Source: a bacterium (GTDB taxonomy: Bacteria > Armatimonadota > Zipacnadia > Zipacnadales > UBA11051). From it: a stretch of DNA of 64,000 nt. The stretch spans positions 1 through 64,000 of the forward strand of contig JAUVVY010000001.1 of the NCBI GenBank assembly GCA_030604405.1, written 5' to 3'. Below are positions 48,793-56,015 of the stretch, piece by piece. Each line of letters opens with the position of its first letter. Position 1 is the first letter of the stretch. The notes under the pieces were generated by a model. It did not search any database and had not been told where the DNA came from. It worked only from the letters and a program-made list of their open reading frames with translations. The position numbers were made by a program, and so were the translations under genes.

Positions 48793-49524
48793 ATGCGCAT
48801 CATTGATGCCCACATTCACCTGTGCAATATGAGAAAGCCCTACACTAAGGAAGAGATGATGGCCGACCTTGAGGACGCCGGCGCTAGCGGAGCAGTCATA
48901 TTCGCCCAGCCCGCAGACATGTACCGGGAGGTGGATACCGCAGAGGCCCGCGCCGAGGCCAACCGGTATTGTCTGGACTCGGCGGAGGGCGAAGAGGCCA
49001 TCTACCCATACTACTTCGTGTGGAACGACTATGTAATACCCGACAATTTTTCAGAATATGTCGGCATCAAGTGGCACCGGCACCACGACGAGCCGCGCTA
49101 TGATTACAAGATACCGGCCTGCGAGACGTTCATCCAGGCGGTGAGGGAGCGCAACCTGCCGGTGATAATCGAGGAGGAGTTTGACAATACAGTGCAGCTC
49201 ATCGAGCGGCTGATGCCGACGCCGGTGATCATTCCGCACTGTGGCAGCATCAACGGCGGCGTGGACAAAATGCCGGTGTTCTTCGATAATCCGCTGGTCT
49301 ATTTCGACACATCGGTGCACGCACTTGAGGGTGTGAAGTTTATCCTGCAAGGCGTCGGCCCTGAGCGGCTGATTTACGGCTCAGATGTCTCGGGCACCTC
49401 ACTGCCGTTTTTCAATTTCCCCAAAGTCGAACTGGAGAAGATACTCCAACTCGGCTTATCGGACGCCGAGCTGGAGATGGTGCTGGCGGGGAATGTGGAG
49501 GGGCTGATTGCAGAGGGGCGCTGA
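48793..49524 (+). CDS. Amidohydrolase family (TIM-barrel metal-dependent hydrolase)
   Basis: MRIIDAHIHLCNMRKPY; VIIPHCGSINGG; ERLIYGSDVSGTSLPF; ORF-track start 48640 overlaps the upstream gene and a repeat. Confidence 0.82.
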   Translation: MRIIDAHIHLCNMRKPYTKEEMMADLEDAGASGAVIFAQPADMYREVDTAEARAEANRYCLDSAEGEEAIYPYYFVWNDYVIPDNFSEYVGIKWHRHHDEPRYDYKIPACETFIQAVRERNLPVIIEEEFDNTVQLIERLMPTPVIIPHCGSINGGVDKMPVFFDNPLVYFDTSVHALEGVKFILQGVGPERLIYGSDVSGTSLPFFNFPKVELEKILQLGLSDAELEMVLAGNVEGLIAEGR

Positions 49525-49607
49525 GAACATCGTGTGCGTGGGGGCGTTGGGATGCCCGTCATTTCACACGCAGAGGTGGATTGATTATCGTGTCGCCGGA
49601 GTTTTCC

Positions 49608-51524
49608 TCAGGGCTCCTGCGAGGACTGTCCATGTATCTGCCGAAGCCGTTGCTTGATATCTGTCTTTCTCGGCTCGGGTCCCGTTATGCTTAGTGCTTT
49701 CGCCAGATACGGCAGAGCTTCCTGTTCTGTCCCCAGTTCCATGAGAGCTACGCCCAGGGCGTAGCTAGCGTTCGGATGGTCGAGATCACGATCATAGACA
49801 CTCTTGAAGTACGAGACCGCTTCGCGCCCACGGTCGCGCATGAGCTTGCCGGCCGCTTGCGTGTGCGGGTAGTCCAACGCCAGACGAAGGGCTTCACCAA
49901 TACGACCGCTTTTCCGGTACGTCGCTATTGCAGCCTGGATGGGCTCTTCGGAGCGATATTCCTGAGCCATGTACCACTCAAGAATACTATCGGCCGATTG
50001 CGCTGAAAGGTCTTTACTGAATAGCGTGCTATAGGTGATGAGGTCTGGCAGGATGCCTTCTTGACGCATCGTTTCGACCCATTCCACAGCCTGGCCGTAG
50101 TCCGGTGCCAGTGAGACCAGCGTGTTGTAGGTGACGACGTCTGGCACGATGCCTTTTTGACGCATCCTTTCGACCCATTCGATAGCCTGGCCGTAGTCCG
50201 GTGCCAGTGAGACCAGCGTGTTGTAGGTGACGACGTCTGCCGCGATGCCTTCTTGACGCATCCTTTCGACCCAGTCCACAGCCTGGGCGTAGTCTGGTGC
50301 CCGGGAGACCAGCGTGTTGTAGGTGACGACGTCTGCCACGATGCCTTCTTGACGCATCGTTTCGACCCAGTCCACAGCCTGGGCGTAGTCCGGTGCCCGG
50401 GAGACCAGCGTGTTGTAGCTGACGACGTTTGGCAGGATGCCTTCTTGAGGCATCCTTTCGACCCACTCCACAGCCTGGGCGTAGTCCGGTGCCCGGGAGA
50501 CCAGCGTGTTGTAGCTGACGACGTTTGGCACGATGCCTTCTTGAGGCATCCTTTCGACCCACTCCACAGCCTGGGCGTACTCCGGTGCCCGGGAGACCAG
50601 CGTGTTGTAGCTCACGACGTCGGGGTCCAATCCGATAGTCTGCATGCGCCTTAGAGTTTCAAGCGCAGCCGAATAGTCACGACGGCTCGCAATAATTCGG
50701 TTCCAACGCCGAACAAGAGGTTCTTTATCGGCGTCTGGTTTGCTCGCTTGGACCTTCATATGTTGTGAAACTTGGTCAACAAGGTATTCGGCCTTGTCTT
50801 TCTCTTCGAGAACATCAAGCGTGTAGACGAAGCGCTCGGGCGCACTCGACTCTGCGGCTACTCCCGGCTTCAGGTCCCCTAATAGGTGCAGTGAGAAGTC
50901 CTCCTCCCACTTTTCAGCCTTACGGTCTGTACATTCCTCGACATTGTCAAGTTCGATGCAGAAATCGCGGGAAACGGCAGTGCGAATAGTATCATCAATA
51001 ATTATGTCGTTGGGATAGCACCATCCAGATGCGCGCGTCGCTTTCCTCGCACTGTCTCCTACCCAGTCGCTACGTCCATCAGGAAGCTCAACGTTAATGT
51101 CTCGCCCGGAGCACACAGCCAGCCGAAGCTTCGGTATATGTTCCACATTGATATTTGCGCATTTCTGGATTTTGTCGTGCATTTCGTACTGAAATCTGTT
51201 AGCCATGATCGTCGCAAGGCAGCAAAGAGCGGAAATCTTTCTAGAATCAGGGGTCATCACTATCCAGCCATCCCCTGTGAATTTTGCCAAAGCATGATGC
51301 AACTGGAGTTTCTGCAGATGGGGTTTGATCTGGTCCACCAACAGGCGATTGAAGCAGTCTAACAGCGCTGTGGAGAAACCCCGTGTACACTCTGTCGAGC
51401 CGATCATATCCACGCACAAGCAGAAAACGAGGCGGCCCTGGTCCTGGTCCGACGTCCGACCTTCGGTAGTGCTATTGACGTCTCCTGTCGTTTCAGCGAT
51501 ACCGGGGTCCGTGCTATCTATCAT
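49608..51524 (-). CDS. Class III nucleotide-cyclase-like domain fused to pentatricopeptide (PPR)-like repeats and a C-terminal TPR-like segment
   Basis: VFCLCVDMIGSTECTRGFS and LAKFTGDGWIVMT (class III cyclase metal-Asp motifs); six near-identical VV(S/T)YNTLVSxAPDYxQAxxWVExMxQxGIxx(N/D) repeats plus degenerate flanking units; C-terminal NASYALGVALMELGTEQEALPYLAKALS. Confidence 0.82.
   Translation of the reverse strand: MIDSTDPGIAETTGDVNSTTEGRTSDQDQGRLVFCLCVDMIGSTECTRGFSTALLDCFNRLLVDQIKPHLQKLQLHHALAKFTGDGWIVMTPDSRKISALCCLATIMANRFQYEMHDKIQKCANINVEHIPKLRLAVCSGRDINVELPDGRSDWVGDSARKATRASGWCYPNDIIIDDTIRTAVSRDFCIELDNVEECTDRKAEKWEEDFSLHLLGDLKPGVAAESSAPERFVYTLDVLEEKDKAEYLVDQVSQHMKVQASKPDADKEPLVRRWNRIIASRRDYSAALETLRRMQTIGLDPDVVSYNTLVSRAPEYAQAVEWVERMPQEGIVPNVVSYNTLVSRAPDYAQAVEWVERMPQEGILPNVVSYNTLVSRAPDYAQAVDWVETMRQEGIVADVVTYNTLVSRAPDYAQAVDWVERMRQEGIAADVVTYNTLVSLAPDYGQAIEWVERMRQKGIVPDVVTYNTLVSLAPDYGQAVEWVETMRQEGILPDLITYSTLFSKDLSAQSADSILEWYMAQEYRSEEPIQAAIATYRKSGRIGEALRLALDYPHTQAAGKLMRDRGREAVSYFKSVYDRDLDHPNASYALGVALMELGTEQEALPYLAKALSITGPEPRKTDIKQRLRQIHGQSSQEP
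50043..50618 (-). repeat. Coding tandem repeat, 6 x 96 bp (32-aa PPR-like units)
   Basis: Anchor gagaccagcgtgttgtag recurs every 96 bp; units 50618-50523, 50522-50427, 50426-50331, 50330-50235, 50234-50139, 50138-50043. Confidence 0.95.
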
Positions 51525-51782
51525 ATGGCATCCGAACTTCAGTATGCATTGTCAGGTATGGTTGTTCAGAGCTCTTGCACGTCGCAGACTTGGAAGCCAG
51601 GCAGCACGCCGGCTTGCGTTCCACGTCCCTGGGACTGCACTGCATTGTCCGGATCATGTTCTATCCATACGTTTCATGTATAGTTCCACGCTGCACATCC
51701 CTTGTCCTGCCTGCGATGTCTTCGCGCCACCAAGGCGCGAGTGCTGGCAACTGTGTCATTGTAGCGGTTGTTCTCGGGTCAC

Positions 51783-53393
51783 TCATCCCTGGGGTAACGC
51801 GAGCTTGGTGCTCCCGATGCCGGCGCGGGGGTGCGAGGCCGTGATGGTGATCTCATCGCCCGGCGAGGCCTTCACAAACCACTCCATCTGCTGGCATCCG
51901 CCGCCGGCCGCCAATGCAGCAAATTCATAGACCTGCGGGCGCGAGACTATCTTTTCGGCCTCCACGTTTTCCAGCTTCACCGCCACCGGCTCGGCAGTGC
52001 GGCTGTCCATACCTGTTGACATGACGTTTGTAGCTAAGCGGCCAGTGTTGGCGACATCGACCCTGATGCGATAGACGCCTGCGCCTACGCTGGTGGCTTC
52101 CACGTTGGACAGGCAAATCTGCGAATGCCAGGAGGCGTGCTGCAGCAGGAACTGAGTGGTGTTGGTGGATATCTCGGCCATGTGGGGCGGATACGGGTAG
52201 TGAGTGGCCGCAGTCTTCATGCCGCCGACCTGCACTTTGCCGAGTTGCGGGTGGTCGCAATCCTGCCAGGGAACGAATACGTCGCGGCCTTCGTTCTCGT
52301 CGGCGAACTTCATAATCTGGCGCATGAAATCCCGCTGGCGGGTATCCTCGTCGGCGCTGAAGTATGCCTCGGCATCTATACCTGAGCTGCTGTAGCCGTT
52401 GCCGAGTTCGATTACGTACCACGAAATGCCTAACTCGAAATAGGCAAAATCGTTGGAGTTGCCGCGCAGGGTAACCGGCGCGCGCCACGGGTCGCGGTAG
52501 TCGCGCACATTCATCAGCCGGAAGCCGGTCAGCTTTTCGCCGAGCTTGCCGATCTCGATGATCAGGCCCAGGTCGGCCTGATTCATGTCGTTGTCGGGCG
52601 TGCTGGAAGGGCGCAGGACGGCCTGGGATCCGCAGTGGAAATCTATGCCGGCGAAGATATTCTTGTGCTGGAGCATGAAAGTGCCGACCGCCTTCATTTC
52701 CGGCTGTGCGAAAGCGTGGTCGGCCTGGTCCGTGTTGAAGTCCCAGTTGGCCGGGTAGTTGCGGTTGAAGTCATAGCCCTTAACTGCCGAGACTATCAGG
52801 CCACCATCGTAGCGGCGGATCGTGCCTTCCTGATACTGCTGGTAGAACGGCCCTTCATCGCCCGGACGCCTGGGCACCATAATCCTGGGGTCTTCCGGGT
52901 CCTCGGTGAACGGGCCGGCGGGGTCCTCCCAGCGCATGTTCAGAATCAGGCCGTCGCCGTTGATGTCTTCCGGGACCAGGCCGTTTCTCTTCTCCAGAAT
53001 GTCGAAGCGACTGCGAACCGTCCCGTGAGTGCTCATGGTGTATTCTACCGCGTCCGGGTTCACGCGCGGCACGACGTAAAACGTCGTGTCGTCGAGCATC
53101 GCACGCGCCTTGTCGTCGGTGAGCAGAGTGTGGATCAGCCGCAAGGCCGCAGTCGTGCCGGCCATCTCCTGGGCGTGGACGTTGGCCTGGACGTAATAGG
53201 CAGGCTTGTCCTCCGCTGGGCCGGTAGCCGGGTTGGTGAGTGTGGCCAGCCAGACCTCACGGTCCTCCGGCGTCTTAGTAAGGCTCTCCAGTGTGAAGAC
53301 ATCCCCGGCCGCCGCCTCGCACCCCTTGAGAAACTCCACCATTTCGTCATACGGATAGAAGCTGTCAAATTTCACGTCAGGCACGGCGCTCAT
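51783..53393 (-). CDS. M14 family zinc carboxypeptidase
   Basis: YYVQANVHAQEMAGTTAALRLIHTLL; FYVVPRVNPDAVEYTMS; IFAGIDFHCGSQAVLRP; ATG 53393 with RBS aaggag. Confidence 0.87.
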   Translation of the reverse strand: MSAVPDVKFDSFYPYDEMVEFLKGCEAAAGDVFTLESLTKTPEDREVWLATLTNPATGPAEDKPAYYVQANVHAQEMAGTTAALRLIHTLLTDDKARAMLDDTTFYVVPRVNPDAVEYTMSTHGTVRSRFDILEKRNGLVPEDINGDGLILNMRWEDPAGPFTEDPEDPRIMVPRRPGDEGPFYQQYQEGTIRRYDGGLIVSAVKGYDFNRNYPANWDFNTDQADHAFAQPEMKAVGTFMLQHKNIFAGIDFHCGSQAVLRPSSTPDNDMNQADLGLIIEIGKLGEKLTGFRLMNVRDYRDPWRAPVTLRGNSNDFAYFELGISWYVIELGNGYSSSGIDAEAYFSADEDTRQRDFMRQIMKFADENEGRDVFVPWQDCDHPQLGKVQVGGMKTAATHYPYPPHMAEISTNTTQFLLQHASWHSQICLSNVEATSVGAGVYRIRVDVANTGRLATNVMSTGMDSRTAEPVAVKLENVEAEKIVSRPQVYEFAALAAGGGCQQMEWFVKASPGDEITITASHPRAGIGSTKLALPQG

Positions 53394-53705
53394 GGCATTC
53401 TCCTTGCTGCTTGGGACGGTGTAGTAGATCGGATAGGGGCAACTATGCAGCAACATCCCGCGGCGCGCTAATCAAGCGAAGCCAGGCTCTCCTGTGACAT
53501 GACTTGCTGGGTCAGGTCCCTGTCCACCGGCACCTGCCCCGCCCTGGTGATGGTGATATGTCCGCTGACATCGCCAGTCGTGACGAAACTTAGTGTGACG
53601 GACTTATCAGCGGTGTCGGTGCACCACAGAGCACAAGCGCGCAGTAGGTCGCCGCCCCACGTGTCGCTCCACTCATCCGCCTCACTTTGCTACCGCGATT
53701 CGCAG

Positions 53706-55340
53706 TTAGGGTCGCACGACGAGGTCCACTTGCTCGACAACCGTGCGATTCATGCGCATGTCCACCGTGATCCTGAACTGCTTCACCTCGACGCGCTGGT
53801 CGCGGCGAACGGCGCGAGCGTTGACCTCGATGCTCCACCTGCCATCGCCGCCGACCTTGGCTTCGGCGTTCTCGAGGAGTGGCGATGTCGCGCTCTGGCC
53901 GGTGGCCTTGAGCGTGGCCTCGGCGATGACGGTGATGCGCATGCTCCGACCTGGGACGCTGGTTCCGCTAATGGTGAAGCGCTCGGGCACAGTAGCGCCG
54001 TCGGTGGGCGATGTGACGATCAGTTTTGGGCCCTGAGCGTGCGTGGTACAAGGGCCGGGCACGGAGTTGCGCGCGAACGGGCGGGTCAGCGTGTTTGGGC
54101 AGAGGCCGGTCGCCTTCAGCCCCGTCTCGCGGCAGATACTGATCTGGATCAAGCCTTGCGGAGGCGTTGGCGGGGTGTAGGGCGGCGTGGTCGCTGAGCC
54201 GCTGAGCGGCGGCATGCTTCCGGTGGTGATCATGACCGCGCGGTTGGACGCATCGTAGGTGACGCCCGCGCCGAGGGCCTGCGAAACGAAACGCACGGGG
54301 ACGTAGGTCTTCCCGCCGGCGAGGATCAGCGGCGGAACATCAAGCGTGACGGCCGATCCATCGACCAGCGCGGTCGTGCGGCCAATCCAGAGCTTCACGA
54401 CTCTCGAGCCCCGGGTTGCGGTGATTGCTCGCTGCGCACCATCCCAAACGACGCTGGCGCCTAACTCGCGGAAGATATCCGCCAGCCCGACAAGTACGCG
54501 CCGGTTCACCTCCGTCGGCGGAGCCTGTGTGCGCATGAGCTGCCCGTCGATGAAGACGCGGTAGCGCTTCGAAGGTTGAGGCATCGGTGGGGGCGGGGGA
54601 GGCTGCACAACCACTGGCGGATCGGGCGGCGGCCAGGGAGGCGTTGTAACTGTCGGCGGGACGGGCTTTGGCGCCGACGAAAGTGCGTGCATAAGCTTGT
54701 GGAGCCGTTCGACCTCAGCCCAGTCACGCGGCGTGTCGCACACGATGAAGGTGCGCCCGCGCACCCACGCGGCGACGTAGTTCGTGTACACGTTAACCAC
54801 GAAGCCCTCAGCGATGAACTTCTGCTCGGTCCACATCCTCATGACGTCGCGATCGATTGAGCGGCCGTGCCCCGTGCTTGGCATCTCAGGGGCCTTGACC
54901 GTGCTTTCGCCACGGTAGCACGCGTGGCCGTGGAACTGAGTCATCTTGAAGCTATGGCTGACGTAAGTCGGGAAGTTGGGCCAGGGGCGGTAAGCCGGCA
55001 GACGATCGTAGCCGGGCTTCATGCGAGCGTAGTTGTTGTTCAGGCATTGGAGCGCTTCGTCGGGTGTCCGGAAGACAACGACCAGCACCGTCCACCCGAT
55101 GCCGGGCCAGTCATAGGCGCGTTCCGGCGTAGGCGTCGGCGGGTTCGCGAAGCCGTCTAGCCCGACGTTGAACGCGTTAAGTTGCTCCCGCGCCGATCTC
55201 CCCAGCGGGCCAACCTCGTTCACGTAGTGCTTGTTAAGAACGCTGATGATGTCGGCCCCCGCCGGCGCCCACATAGGGTCGTCTTGAGCTACTGCGCTGC
55301 CTGTCAAGACCACAGCGATCAACGCCATGACGCACTTCAT
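53706..55340 (-). CDS. Exported protein with copper-amine-oxidase N-terminal-like (stalk) domain and C-terminal Gmad2/Ig-like domain
   Basis: Signal peptide MKCVMALIAVVLTGSAVAQ; VFIDGQLMRTQ...VLVGLADIFRELGASVVWDGAQRAITATRG...KTYVPVRFVSQALGAGVTYDASNRAVMI; LIVTSPTDGATVPERFTISGTS. Confidence 0.75.
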   Translation of the reverse strand: MKCVMALIAVVLTGSAVAQDDPMWAPAGADIISVLNKHYVNEVGPLGRSAREQLNAFNVGLDGFANPPTPTPERAYDWPGIGWTVLVVVFRTPDEALQCLNNNYARMKPGYDRLPAYRPWPNFPTYVSHSFKMTQFHGHACYRGESTVKAPEMPSTGHGRSIDRDVMRMWTEQKFIAEGFVVNVYTNYVAAWVRGRTFIVCDTPRDWAEVERLHKLMHALSSAPKPVPPTVTTPPWPPPDPPVVVQPPPPPPMPQPSKRYRVFIDGQLMRTQAPPTEVNRRVLVGLADIFRELGASVVWDGAQRAITATRGSRVVKLWIGRTTALVDGSAVTLDVPPLILAGGKTYVPVRFVSQALGAGVTYDASNRAVMITTGSMPPLSGSATTPPYTPPTPPQGLIQISICRETGLKATGLCPNTLTRPFARNSVPGPCTTHAQGPKLIVTSPTDGATVPERFTISGTSVPGRSMRITVIAEATLKATGQSATSPLLENAEAKVGGDGRWSIEVNARAVRRDQRVEVKQFRITVDMRMNRTVVEQVDLVVRP

Positions 55341-55391
55341 CTGCAATTGACCCTTCATCTGCAATTCACCCTTTCATCGGCAATTCACTCT
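55336..55391. repeat. Three tandem copies of a 18-19 bp unit (ttcatctgcaattgaccc)
   Basis: ttcatctgcaattgaccc / ttcatctgcaattcaccct / ttcatcggcaattcactct. Confidence 0.85.
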
Positions 55392-55451
55392 TGATTGATA
55401 GGCGCTGCGTTCTGTGATAGGCGAATCCCGCATCCGCTCGGAGTTCGGGAG

Positions 55452-55534
55452 AATCGGGGACAGTCACCCATTTATTGCCACTTCTCTAAGTGCTACTCTC
55501 ACTCCTCTACAGAAATGGGTGACTGTCCCCGATT
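55452..55534. repeat. Perfect 22-bp inverted repeat, GGGGACAGTCACC REP-like element
   Basis: aatcggggacagtcacccattt / aaatgggtgactgtccccgatt. Confidence 0.93.
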
Positions 55535-55981
55535 TTGCACGCCGAGCTTCTTCAACCCGGCGTCGAGGTTAGCCGCGCGTTCTTCGACGGAGCGCTTCGG
55601 GTGGACGCAGATCTCGGGGAGGCCCTCGAAACGCGCACGCACCACCCGTAGGAATTCGCGCACGGTCATAACTGCGCCTGCCTGCATCTGCAGGTGCGCA
55701 AACACGCGGCGGTCGAGATCATCGTTGTAGTCCTGCTTGGATGGCGGCGGGTCGAGCTGTGACACCACGTCATCACAGCGGCCCTCAACCAGGTGGATGC
55801 AGGGCTGGCAGATGAAGTCGGCACCCACGAGGAACTCAACCTCGGTGTCGAGGTCATTGAGCACGATTTCGGCGCAGGTGTGCACGGCGTGGCCGTAAGG
55901 ATGAGGCTTGAACTCCGCGCCCGCACCGTACGCAGTGATGATGTCGAGCAGATGATGGGGGCGAAGCGTCATACTTTGCAT
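55499..55981 (-). CDS. DUF1284-like protein whose C-terminus runs into a REP-like element
   Basis: MTLRPHHLLDIITAYG start resembling DUF1284; Cys-containing CQPCIHLVEGRC; C-terminal NRGQSPISVEE is encoded by the repeat. Confidence 0.6.
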   Translation of the reverse strand: MQSMTLRPHHLLDIITAYGAGAEFKPHPYGHAVHTCAEIVLNDLDTEVEFLVGADFICQPCIHLVEGRCDDVVSQLDPPPSKQDYNDDLDRRVFAHLQMQAGAVMTVREFLRVVRARFEGLPEICVHPKRSVEERAANLDAGLKKLGVQNRGQSPISVEE

Positions 55982-56015
55982 GTGCGCGCCTCCTTTGGCT
56001 TATTGGGGGACAGCC

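Noticed and set aside
50029-50562. 177-aa minus ORF with repeated GRKDASRRHRAKRRQLQHAGLPG units
   Set aside because: Out-of-frame reading of the PPR array; periodicity is inherited from the 96-bp DNA repeat.
50043-50618. Regular repeat array considered as CRISPR
   Set aside because: Units are 96 bp, contiguous without unique spacers, and lie in frame within a 638-aa ORF.
49608-53393. Cyclase-PPR gene plus M14 peptidase as an anti-phage cassette (Pycsar/CBASS-like)
   Set aside because: No recognisable effector (TIR, TM effector, nuclease) is adjacent; the M14 carboxypeptidase and amidohydrolase neighbours do not support a defence island.
10301-55534. Complete transposon carrying the GGGGACAGTCACC elements
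   Set aside because: No transposase, integrase or RAYT-like ORF could be recognised anywhere in the window.
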